From: Sternotherus odoratus
Taxonomy: Eukaryota > Chordata > Testudines > Kinosternidae
Length of the DNA: 64,000 bases
NCBI GenBank assembly: GCA_032164245.1
Contig: JAVMKO010000003.1
Span: 135,583,259 to 135,647,258, forward strand
Reading direction: 5' to 3'
Below are positions 1 through 9,322 of this stretch, one piece after another. The notes beneath the pieces were generated by a model. That model ran no database searches, was not told the DNA's origin, and was given only the letters and a program-made list of their open reading frames with translations. Both the position numbers and the translations under genes were made by a program. The number at the start of each line of letters is the position of its first letter. Position 1 is the stretch's first letter.

Positions 1-274
1 AGTGATGTTCATGCTCAGTGTCTGCTCAGGATATGGATCTGTCAGGTGTATTTGAACTGACAAACTGCTACTGGCTAAGGCAATCTGAACAGTTCTTCAA
101 ACAGACAGTAAATCCCATACATTAAAATTACAGTACTTGTAGAAGGACCTCCATAACTGTGCCCATCCAGCTTTGTGTACGCAAACTGACATGATAAGGA
201 GATGTGGTAAACCAAAGAAAGACTCCTGAAAAAAACCTGAATTTTTAATAGCATGAAGTGACCTAAAAAATTAC
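1..274. other. TATDN3 intron sequence at the left edge
   Basis: No exon is recognisable here. On the minus strand the stretch begins with the splice donor that follows the exon at 275-330, so it is intron of TATDN3. The remaining C-terminal exons of the gene must lie to the left of the window. Confidence 0.7.
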
Positions 275-330
275 CTTGTTCTTTTAGGAGGTTAATGGTT
301 GGTCTTCCAGCTGAACGAGAATGGACATTT
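275..330 (-). CDS. TATDN3: TATDN3 coding exon 7
   Basis: 56 bp, acceptor CACTAG and donor GTAATT. It completes a split leucine codon and encodes [18 protein letters not shown], including metal-ligand H145. It ends with one base of the next codon, whose exon is outside the window. Confidence 0.92.
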
Positions 331-3300
331 CTAGTGAAGAAAAGAAAAGCTAGTATTAGGAAATTAAGCAGAGTATTTTTTAAAATAAGATTAACTGATT
401 TGACAGCAATTTTTATAGCACCATTCACCAAGAAAGAGTCCCTAAGAACTTTACAAACATATATAAAGAAATCATTTTAGCCATCATGAAAATACAGGAG
501 CAACAGTCTAGGCAAGAAGAGAAGACAACTGTATGCAGTTGAAACTACAGGGGGGTATCACAAGAAGGCAGAATGTAACTACCATGTTGTAATTTGGCCA
601 AGACAATGAAGTCAATATCCTTATTTTTCTAAGTGCTTTGGGCTCTTTAATAACTACAGATATGGAGGAATTTGATTTTAGGTCTCTTCTGAAACACAAT
701 AACCTGTCAGTATAAACAAGACTTACAAAGGCAAATCCAGTCTTTTCGCTAACTGAATCTGTTTGATCAAGACTTGTCTTTGTTCTTGCTTCTGTTCATC
801 AGTGCTGGCAAATCTGGGAGTGAAATCTAGTCCAACCTACAGCACAAGAGGAGACATAAGAAAGTTTCACCAACCTGATTCCTTTACATACTAGTCTGCA
901 GTTCAATGAAGAAACTGTTTTTCAATCCTGCCAGTCAATTTTATATGTATACATTTGGGAAGGATTGCCATTAAAATGAGCCCTATAGCAAACAGTCTGT
1001 TATCAGCTTAGATTCAACATTCAATTTATTTTTAACTCTGAAAATGTTTGAGAGACCCAAGAAAGAACGTTATTCAATATTTTAACCTATATATGATTTT
1101 TGTGCCGCTATAACCGTTTAACAATGATTTCCAAACTAAAGCCCCATATCCAGAGTCCCCTGAATTCCAAGGAAAGTTCAGATTCAGATCTGAATCTGTA
1201 GCACAAGCCCATTTCTAGTGAAGTCAGCCAGCTGTATAGTATTGGAATTAAATATTTTCAGTTGATCTTTAAGGCTGTCAAAGGTTCACAGTTGTACCCA
1301 CTGAAGTCCTAGACTTATCTACAGAACAGGTGCAGCAGGCAAATTTACCTATGCTGACATGTTAGTGAGACTCAACCCTGCACAGTATCAGAGATTAAAC
1401 CAAAGGGCATCCAGGTGTAAGAGGAAACTTCACACTTATTTAATTCTCTCTGCTAAGACCAAAGGCAAGATTGTCATTTCTTGTGGTGGTTTTGAGATAT
1501 GCCCATGTGTCCTGCAGAGAGTGGGCTAAGACACCAATCACCGTCATACAAGCCACTGTACAGCTATTCTCCTTCATGTCCTGTAATAAATGGTCATGTA
1601 GCATGACCTGTGCTATAATATTGCTCTGCTGCATTCCACCCTGAATTTCAGTGGTGATTCAAGTGAACACTATGAATTTCCTACCTATTACACTGTGTTT
1701 TGAGGGTCAATAAGTTGACACTTTTCGTTTTATGTCAGTATATTCAGACATGCATGATTTCTGAAGCACTGTGGAATCCACGGAGAGGAAGTAATAACAG
1801 CTTTACTAACATTAATTAAGCAAGCCTCAAACCACAACAGCATATAAAACCACACCACAGTTTAGGACAGGAAGTAAAGGAGAATCCCAGCCAAACAAAA
1901 CTGTTGAGGCAAATTAGGAAAGCAGAATGCAAGTACAGTAAAACCTCCATTTAACACACTAATTCGGGCGAGGGGGTGTCCGTTAAATCAAAAAGTCCGT
2001 TATTTAATAAAAAAAAAAAACGAGCTTTCGGAGCAGCAGCCCGCCCGCCACAGGGTCGGGGCGGCAGCTCCGCAGCCCGCCCGCTGCCGGGACCCGGGTG
2101 GGAGCCGGCAGCCCCGCAGCCCGTCCACTGTTGGGACCCGGGCGGGAGCCAGCAGCCCCGCAGCCCGCCCGCTGCCGGGACCCGGGCACCAGCCGGGAGC
2201 CGGAAGCCAGACTGCCCGCTGCCGGGATCTGGGCGGGAGCCGGCAGCCAGACCACCCGCTGCTGGGATCTGGGCGGCAGCCGGGAGCCGGCAGCCAGCCC
2301 GCCAGCGGCTGGGACCTGGGCAGCAGCCGGGAGCCAGCAGCCAGCCGCCTGCGAAGGGGACCGGGGCCACAGCCGGGAGGGGTCGCGGTCTGATATGGAT
2401 CAGAAATTTTGTCCGTTGCATCCGAAGTCCGTTAAATCGAGGTCCGTTAAATCGAGGTTTTACTGTAGCTCAATGGGAATTTGGCCAGGACACTGAGGTG
2501 GACACCTGTAATCTTATGAAAAGTGCAATGGGATCTCTAATGAACCAAGGTCGTCAGGACCTTGGTTTTACATCTCATCCTAAAAACAGCACATTCAACA
2601 GCAGTGTCCCTGCCCCACATTTCAGTTCAGTACTGTATCACAGGTAAGACATCAGCAACAGAATCACAGACACTGCTTTCCTCACCCCTAAATGGATGGG
2701 AGATCTCCACTGACCAAGTATTGACCCAGCTGGATCACACTTTGCTCTCAAGATCACCACACAAGTTGGCAGGGCTGCAGGTGAAAGGTAGTATGTATAT
2801 TTAAGATATTTCATACCAAGTCCATACTATTAACTAAATATAAAATAAAAAATAGCTAATAGCTTTTAAAACTCCCTCCTTTTCATTCAACCTGTACTGT
2901 CAAGTTCCTCTGGCACTTTCCCATTGGATTAAAATCAAAATCTTGAGTTATTCTGCTATTACTATACTTTTTCTTCTATTTTTTTCAGGCTATTCCCTTA
3001 CTGCTGTGTGAATGGTAATTCCCTTTGCCAGTGTCTTTATTTGAGGGGCATTAATAGCAGATTCAAAGGTAGACAAAAAAAATTCCCATTTAGATGAAAA
3101 ATTAGCACTGCAAAGTAAGTAGCAGATGGGAGCGCGGGGAGGGCAGAGCAGGGAGATGCATCAGGGAAGTATATGAAGGAAAACATTTTTAGTGCTAGAA
3201 TGACAGGTCAGATTCCCCAGCTGCTCAGATTATTAGTATTACCTTTTGTTTATATAGAACTGATGATATGTTAAGAGCTTGTAACTCAGAGGACAGATGC

Positions 3301-6300
3301 TGGCAAAGAAAGAGGATTTAAACAAAACACAGAACTTCTACTTACCTCTCCGATTGCCAACAGTCTATCTTTATAGAGTTCTATAAGTGGCAATGCAGCA
3401 TCCAAGTCCTGCAAGAAGGAAAAAAAGAAATTAAAGAAACAACCCTCTATCCTTGCAAAGCAAGAGCAGGATGAATTCAGTTCCACTGTGATATAGAAAC
3501 ACATAATCTGTTGTCTGTGTACCTTGAAATGTGGTCCTACAGTAGGTTGGGGCAGGGACAACAGACTGTCAGGTTTTAAGATCCTACAAGGCCATTCTGC
3601 CTTTAAGTTTATTTTTTAGATGAATGGAACAGGTAATTACCTCTTCAAGACAAGATCTATTAATATCCTGAACATGCCAGTTGTTAGTCTGAGTGCAAAC
3701 AGTCACCAAATATGGTCAGGGCATGGACACAGATGTATACATCTCTCTTTGGTCTTCCACTCCCCAGGGAAGTGGAGGGACAGCTAAATGTGCATATTCA
3801 TTATGTTGATTGTAAGCAGATCATCTGCTCCACTGTAGCCCTCTGTAAAACAGAGAGCCAAATGACTTCAGTAGCATTTTGCTTGAGTATTAAACAGAAT
3901 CAAAGATGAGTAAGGACCTCAGGATTTGATCATCAGTGTTTTCTGTATTATGGCAACATGTACATTTAGGTTGGATTTATTTTAAATGTTCGATGAGTTA
4001 ACTTTGAATGCCTGCTGCTTGGCCCAATCTGGACATGTGGCAATTAAGAATTTATATATACCTTTAAAGTCACACTGCATTGTTCCTCTGGGGGAATACC
4101 TTGAACTGGATGAACTCCCAGACATGGCAAGACAAACCCTGGGTACCTAGAGATGAGAAACACATTAATAATGGGAAAGATCACAAAGCATGCTACATCA
4201 TGACTATTGTAAAGATATACAGACAACAATATTAACTAATCAGTTAAGGCTACAGTACATTCCTTGTCATCCCAATAACCAGCAATCCACTTGAGCAGCC
4301 ACACCTAGTGCCAGAGAATGAAAGTCAGAGTATCTGGGTTCTATTCTTGCCTCGGACTGCACTTGCTCTCTGACACTGAGCAAGTCACAGCCAGGCTTTC
4401 AAAGGTCCTCTCTGATTTTTGGATGTCCAACTTGACACATCTAGTGCCTGATTTTCTAAGGTGTTGATGACTCACAATTTACATAAATTTGGGTGCTGAG
4501 CACCTCTAAAAATCAGACCATCAGTGTTGGATATGGAGAACTGAAGCAACTGAAATCAGTAGTCTCTCTGAAAATTTTAGCCTCAACATCTGTGTGTGTC
4601 CATTTACCTCCCCCCTGTAAAATGTGGCAAAATTTCTCCTTCACAAGAGTGTTGTGAAGTTTAATTAAAATTTATAAAAAGCTTTGAGATCCTCAGTTAA
4701 AAGGAACTACAGAAGTGAAAAGCATGTTATCTCTCTAATAAAAATTCTGCTATCTTTCAATTACAAGAATCAGAGAGGTAGTCATGTTAGTCTGGAATAG
4801 CAGAGGTAACAAAGAGTCCTGTGGCACCTTAAAGACTAACTAAAGTATTGAAGCATAAGCTTTCGTGGGCTAATACCCACTTCGTCGGATGCAAGCAGTT
4901 CAAACACAGAACCAGAAGACAGTCCCTGCCACAAGAAACTTACAGTCTAAGTAAGGCCTTGCTGCATCCCGTGAAAAGCCCTTAAGCCTGCACTGTCCTT
5001 TGGGTACTGCCCAAGTACAGTCACAACCTGTGTTTTCTATTTCTCCTTTTCCATAGAACATGTTCTCCTTGATGATCTGAATCCCACAGCACCAACCTTA
5101 TCAAACTGTTCTGCAGGCATTTAGAAATAACTATTGTTTTAATCACATGCAAAGAAGACTAAGTCATTGGAATAAACAATACCTTTCTGAAAGCTGGATA
5201 ATTTTTTCAAATTCTCCTGCATGTTCAGCAACTGCCACAAGGGCCAAAACTTTAGCCTGAAACAATAGGAAATAAAATTGCTGTAACAGAGGAGAAAATT
5301 AAAATCCTAGGTTAACTTCCTAGCTTGACAGAATTTCTAGGCTCTCTCTCAGTCTGATAAAATTTAGGTGGGAATATTTCATGTAAAATAAGCCCTTCTC
5401 TGGAAAGCCTAGTGCAGGGGTGGGATTTGGGAGAGGTTTAAATTACAGTAAAACCTCGATTTAACGGACTTCGGATGCAACGGACAAAATTTCTGATCCA
5501 TATCAGACCACAACCCCTCCCGGCTGTGGCCCCGGTCCCCTTCGCAGGCGGCTGGCTGCTGGCTCCAGGCTGCTGCCCCGGTCCCAGCCGCTGGCGGGCT
5601 GGCTGCCGGCTCCCGGCTCCCGCCCAGATCCCGGCAGCGGGCAGTCTGGCTGCCGGCTCCCGCCCCGATCCCGGCAGCGGGCAGGTTTACTCGGCATGGG
5701 GGGGGGGGCACATCTGTACCCCAAAGTTCAAAATGGGGAAGGAATCCTAACAACCACGGTCTCAAATACAGCTAGATGGAAGCAAAATCATGCCCATAAA
5801 GTCAATGAAAAGACTCCAGTTAATGGCAATAAGAACTAGGTCAGCAGTAAGTGAAAGTTTATTTTATTTGATGGCTTTCATTGTGGTCAAAGTAATAGCT
5901 AATTGGACAAGTAAACCAACACATTTATTACTTATTGACAGCCTCGTGGCAATCTCAGCACCAAGGACTGAATAGCCATGGAAACTGAACTACCCTATTG
6001 CTCCTAGAATTGGCAGTTCCAAAGTCAGGATGAGAAATGCCAGCATCATATCACAGGGAAGTTTGCAGGGTTGCTGATCCTACAGTAACTCTTCTGTGAT
6101 AAAGGATTTCAGTTTACTACACTGGCACTAAAGAAACCTGTACCAACATTTACATTAATGATATTAGAAAACCATTATTAAATGAAACACACTCAATTTT
6201 GATTAATAAGTAAGACCATGAAATAAGAAAAAACAGGTGAATTAGAAATCCTGCCCTCCTAATAAGGATTTTTTCATAGGATCCATTAAGAAACAGAATG

Positions 6301-8981
6301 ACAGCTGATTTTCCTGGCCATCTAATAGTAGCAAAAGCATCTTAACCCATAAAGTTTCTTTAAGAACCACATGCTACATACAAAGTCATGGCTTCAGAAA
6401 GATACAATGTATTCAATCAGATTTGTCTTTCTCAAAATATAGCCCCAACTACTTTGTCTGCAAAAGATTAGACCTTGATCCTGCAAGCTGCGCCACATAG
6501 AGAAACCACTGCACTTGCCCAGAGTGGGTTAACTTCACTGGGTACAAACTGGGTGGTCCTTTAAGGCAAGCTGGGCTCAGCCTTGCTCCTAACCAGACAA
6601 CTATCCTCAAGCCCAGTGTGATGGAGACTTAATTATGACTAACCCCAGTTGCCAGGGAGGAGAATCAGAGAGAAAACTACTTCAATCTGGGAACTCAGTC
6701 CGGAGAGGAGGAAGAGGGGCTTCCTTTTTGGGAAGTCAAGCTGGGAAAGATCTACAGGAAGTAGGTCAGGCTTGGGGGGTGGGGGATGAGCAGAGGCCCT
6801 TGGATAGGGCCTGTAAAGAGCAGGGAGATGCCTGAGATGTGCTTGTGCCACCATAGTATTTAGCAAGGCAAGGCAGTGCAGGGAAGCCTGCTGAGGAGAT
6901 GTAACATAGGGCCCAAGAATAGGGTCAAAAAGGCAGAGAACTTCAGTGTAGTCTAAGAGATGAAAAATATTCTTAGTGTAAATATTTATTTGGACTTAGT
7001 TGGACCTCTTGTTACCCCAAAAGGAGATTGTCTTTTTCAGTGACCTGGAGAGAACCCAGCAAGACAGACCCCGGTGGGGCCAAGGAAGTGATCACCAGAG
7101 GGTACTAGAGATGAAGACCCCTGTCTCCCATCATCCAGGCAGCAGGAGGAAACCTTGAGGTGAAGACATGCAATTACAGGGCTCCATTCAGGCATGAGTT
7201 GGCCCACAAAGAAGGGTAGAGAAGTCAGTGGGGCTCTATGCGGGTACAGTGGCCTGGCTGTGCACAGCAGGTTGCAGGATCAATCCCTAAGTCATTAAAA
7301 TTCCTGGACAAAGAACAGCCAGGGGAGGCTTTTACTTTATTCTTAAGAGTCCCTAAGACAGGCTGTTGTCTAGCTTGTCAAGAGGGATGTCTAGCTTGTC
7401 AGATGAAATAAACACAGTCACTGTCACAGATGACTTGAGAGCTGTGATGTAAGCACAGGGCTGTAAATCAAGATCTCCCAAAGTCTAATCTCAGCTCTGA
7501 CATGAATGTCCATTGTGAAGCTGAATCCCTCACTTCCCTTCTCTATCTTTTAGCGATTGATTTCTCACGTCTTATCGATCACCCGCGGTTCCCCGCCAAC
7601 TCCAGTAACTCCAGCTTGACGCAAGGCGCAAGCTGGAGTCGACGGGGGAGCACGCCACTGACTGCCGCCACCATGAGGACGGCAGGTAAGTCGGCTGAAG
7701 AAACGCCGACTTCAGCTACATTATTAACATAGCTGAAGTTGCGTATCTTCAGTCGATCCCCCCACCCCCAGTGAAGACCAGCCCTTAGTTTCCTCCATCT
7801 GTACAATGGGAATAATAATGAAAACTGTGAAGATTACTTCATGTTTGTATAGAGTTTGAAAGTGCTGAATATTCAGAATTCATTAGGCTTCCTATAAATT
7901 CCACATATAACTAAATTTTGTGTTGCTAGCCATCCTGTATTTTAGCCATCCTGTTGTACTCAGCTAACAGGAAATGTGGAACGTTAGCTGAGGTTGCAAC
8001 TGAAGCAAATGTGCAACTGAAGTTTTTTTCCGTATTAGGCCCATATCCTGCAAACACACAAACTCACACATAACTTTAGAAATGGGGGTAGCCTCATTGA
8101 CTTCAATGAGGCAGCTCATATGCCTAAATTTAAGCATGCCTGTAAGTGTTGACAGGAGCAAGACCCATGTTAAGTAAATAGGAAACACTTTGCAACTATG
8201 GAAAAATGCCAGTATAGTTACCCACCTTCTTTGCTTCTTCCAGTACATCCTCAATATCCTGAAAGAGATTATAATGTTTTATTGGAAACCTGAATCAGAG
8301 AAGGGAAGAAGACTTTTAAAATGACAAGTGTTTACACTTTTAAGGGATCTGCAAATAGAGTGAGAGCTGAAGGGCTACAGTGGAAAAGACAGAGTGGTGC
8401 CATAGGCTGGAAAACACCCATCTCTGAGATGCAAACCTTCCACTTAGGGGAAAAGCAGCCCCAGCAATCCCTGAGCAGCCCTCACACCTCAAAGCAAGGG
8501 GCCCTGTCAGATGTAAAGCACTGGGGTAGGGGAGCAACGTGGAAGGGGGGAGCAGGGGGCAGGAGGGGGTGAAATCCAGATGGGGTGGTTGAGAGAGGGG
8601 GGCAAGGGTTAGGCTGCGGGGGGGAGGAACCTGTTGGGGTGTCGAGGGGAGATTAAGGGGCAGAAGAGGGTACCCGTGAGGCAGGGGGTGACCAAAGGGC
8701 AGGACAGGGGCCGATGGGGCAGGGTCCCAGTAGGGTGACGTAGGGGCGGGAGTGGGGAAGGGGTGACGAAGGGGCACGGAGGGGGTGACGGAGGGGCGGG
8801 AGGGGGTGACGGGGAGGGGGGAGTGGGGAGGGGGTGGCGGAGGGGGTGACGGGGAGGGGGGAGGGAGGGTCCCGATGAGGCGGGGTGATCAAGGGCCGCC
8901 CCGCCGCGGGCTGCTCCGCACCCGCTCGAAGTCCGGCGCCGCGAGGTGGCAGTGACAATCCACCGGCCCCGCGGCCCCCAT
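275..8981 (-). CDS. TATDN3: TATDN3, TatD DNase domain-containing protein 3 (5' seven coding exons; 3' part outside the window)
   Basis: TatD-family metal-dependent hydrolase (putative deoxyribonuclease, TIM-barrel fold). Seven exons join in frame with GT-AG junctions: 8922-8981, 8226-8258, 5183-5256, 4062-4146, 3346-3408, 727-836 and 275-330. They give residues 1-160 plus one base of the next codon. Visible family motifs are the N-terminal DCHCH metal-binding motif (H10, H12), GVHP at 66-69, AIGE at 102-105 with the bridging glutamate E105, the following VGLDF, and NVHSR at 143-147 with ligand H145. The start is the ATG at 8981-8979, which matches the known N-terminus of the family. The C-terminal part of the barrel is off the left edge. 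The gene is head-to-head with NSL1, 107 bp apart, as in mammals. Exon structure and identity are read from the sequence; the catalytic role is family knowledge. Confidence 0.93.
727..836 (-). CDS. TATDN3: TATDN3 coding exon 6
   Basis: 110 bp, acceptor TGTAG and donor GTAAGT. Encodes VGLDFTPRF followed by a charged helix rich in Gln and Lys and ending RLDLP. It carries the VGLD part of the TatD signature that follows the catalytic glutamate and ends two bases into a codon. Confidence 0.92.
1936..2465 (+). mobile_element. TA-flanked inverted-repeat MITE with GC-rich minisatellite core, copy 1
   Basis: Starts cagtaaaacctccattt and ends tcgaggttttactg, flanked on both sides by TA. It therefore has short terminal inverted repeats and a TA target duplication, as in Tc1/mariner-type (pogo/Tigger-like) elements. 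The AT-rich ends enclose about 380 bp of GC-rich tandem units of roughly 40-45 bp built on gggacccgggcgggagccgg. No transposase is encoded. Long proline/glycine/alanine-rich open frames across it come from the repeat. It lies in TATDN3 intron 5; related copies are at 5446 and 58796. Confidence 0.75.
2466..3345. other. TATDN3 intron 5 remainder
   Basis: Mostly AT-rich intron sequence between the MITE and exon 5. I see no further gene, RNA gene or well-preserved repeat. Confidence 0.5.
3346..3408 (-). CDS. TATDN3: TATDN3 coding exon 5
   Basis: 63 bp, acceptor TTGCAG and donor GTAAGT. Encodes 21 residues from [10 protein letters not shown] to LLAIGE, including the metal-bridging glutamate E105. 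Phase 0 at both ends. Confidence 0.93.
3409..4061. other. TATDN3 intron 4
   Basis: Intron between exons 4 and 5. No convincing internal feature; small open frames here have no recognisable homology. Confidence 0.55.
4062..4146 (-). CDS. TATDN3: TATDN3 coding exon 4
   Basis: 85 bp, acceptor TCTCTAG and donor GTATAT. Completes an arginine codon split with exon 3 and encodes [19 protein letters not shown] onward. GVHP (residues 66-69) is a strongly conserved TatD motif. Confidence 0.93.
4285..4400 (+). repeat. MIR/CORE-SINE-like relic
   Basis: Contains the word series gggttctattcttgcct, then actgcacttgct and ctgacactgagcaagtcac, resembling the B-box region and core of ancient amniote MIR-type SINEs. 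Degraded; called from pattern memory only. Confidence 0.45.
4590..4720 (+). repeat. MIR/CORE-SINE 3' tail-like relic
   Basis: Holds the typical tail series: a gtaaaatg word, gtgttgtgaagtttaatt and gctttgagatcctcag. It probably belongs with the relic just upstream as the other half of one old SINE. Confidence 0.45.
4768..4895 (+). repeat. Short retroposon (GGTAGTCATGTTAGTCTG family), full-length-looking copy
   Basis: Begins tcagagaggtagtcatgtta and runs through cctgtggcaccttaaagac, then cataagctttcgtgggc, to cttcgtcggatgcaagcag. The same unit recurs at 10041-10132 (minus) and twice in inverted array at 35708-35926. Short target duplications at those loci show that it moves by retroposition. 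No pol III box is obvious to me, so the class is left open. Confidence 0.7.
5183..5256 (-). CDS. TATDN3: TATDN3 coding exon 3
   Basis: 74 bp, acceptor TTTCAG and donor GTATTG. Encodes [20 protein letters not shown] and on to QLSE, then two bases of a split arginine codon. It corresponds to the early beta strand and helix of the TatD barrel. Confidence 0.92.
5446..5691 (-). mobile_element. TA-flanked MITE with GC-rich core, copy 2 (reverse, internally deleted)
   Basis: Reverse-oriented copy of the element at 1936. It starts cagtaaaacctcgatttaac after a TA, has the ccgaagtccgttaaatcg end in complement and then GC-rich tandem units. It breaks off near gcaggtttact, where only a trace of the far inverted repeat seems to remain. 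Lies in TATDN3 intron 2. Confidence 0.65.
5692..7449. other. TATDN3 intron 2, left part
   Basis: No exon found. About 6550-7280 is purine-rich and resembles degraded LTR-like turtle repeat material, but I cannot define ends or target duplications. The rest is AT-rich. Confidence 0.35.
7450..7890 (+). repeat. MIR-like SINE relic split by a MITE-like insertion (7562-7770)
   Basis: The outer halves read like an amniote MIR (tctaatctcagctctgac on the left; tagtttcctccatctgta and caatgggaataataatg on the right). Between them, about 7562-7770 is different, with a short hairpin around 7606-7642 (ctccagctt / aagctggag) and motifs shared in style with the element at 14346. The nesting is my inference. 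Confidence 0.4.
8036..8165. repeat. Degraded palindromic MITE-like repeat
   Basis: Centred on a perfect inverted repeat at 8091-8112 with 10-bp arms and a 2-bp spacer. Outer words tcctgcaaacac and gtgttgacagga are partly complementary. This hairpin type with gacttcaatg at its centre is common in sauropsid DNA. Confidence 0.5.
8226..8258 (-). CDS. TATDN3: TATDN3 coding exon 2 (33-bp micro-exon)
   Basis: Acceptor CTTTCAG, donor GTGGGT. Encodes only [11 protein letters not shown], phase 0 at both ends. The residues fit the family between DFxR of exon 1 and the A-x-V-x-A-L-V strand of exon 3. Confidence 0.9.
8530..8880. repeat. G-rich minisatellite in TATDN3 intron 1
   Basis: Degenerate tandem units built on ggggtgacggaggggcgggag, with many runs of four or more G on the plus strand (C-rich on the TATDN3 sense strand). 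It abuts the CpG island at the promoter. Open frames over it are products of the repeat. Confidence 0.75.
8922..8981 (-). CDS. TATDN3: TATDN3 coding exon 1
   Basis: Twenty codons, [20 protein letters not shown], followed by donor GTGCGG. DCHCH carries two metal-binding histidines. The ATG is in the CpG island and its reading frame continues exactly into exon 2. Confidence 0.93.
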
Positions 8982-9088
8982 CCCGGAACGGCCGAGCGAT
9001 GCCCGGTTTCCGCCCGGACCGATGACCTGCGGCGCCGTCCACGAAGTGCTCGGGCGGGTTCCGGTTCCGGCGGTTTGGAAAGCGGGAA
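8982..9088. promoter_or_regulatory. Bidirectional TATDN3/NSL1 promoter interval
   Basis: Only 107 bp separate the divergent start codons. No TATA box. gtttccgccc at about 9005 and gcgggaaa at 9082-9089 resemble E2F-type sites; the second overlaps the first base of the NSL1 ATG. Transcription start sites cannot be read from the sequence. Confidence 0.7.
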
Positions 9089-9322
9089 ATGGCGGCAAGC
9101 CCGGCCCAGCCCGGAGCGATGGAGGCGGCGGCGGCGAAGGGGCCGGACCCGCCACCGCCGCCTTCCCCGGCCCTCCGGGACAGGCGCGTCCGCTGCTGCT
9201 CGAAGCGCCGGGCGGGCGAGGTGCTGGGGCTCTGCGCCCCCTACGTGCGGGCGCTGGCGGACGGGCAGCCCGGCGAGCTCGGGGCCGAGAGCCGGGAGCG
9301 GGCGCTGCGGGACGCGCTGTGG
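9089..9322 (+). CDS. NSL1: NSL1 coding exon 1
   Basis: 78 codons from the ATG at 9089 to ...ALRDALW, donor GTAAGA. Ala/Pro-rich N-terminus, then RVRCCSKRRAGEVLGLCAPY, homologous to the start of the conserved NSL1 helical region. Confidence 0.93.

Noticed and set aside
1951..2647. Long proline/alanine/glycine-rich open frames on both strands
   Set aside because: They coincide with the GC-rich tandem array inside a MITE; the same frames recur at 5475-5765 and 58828-59345. No protein family is recognisable.
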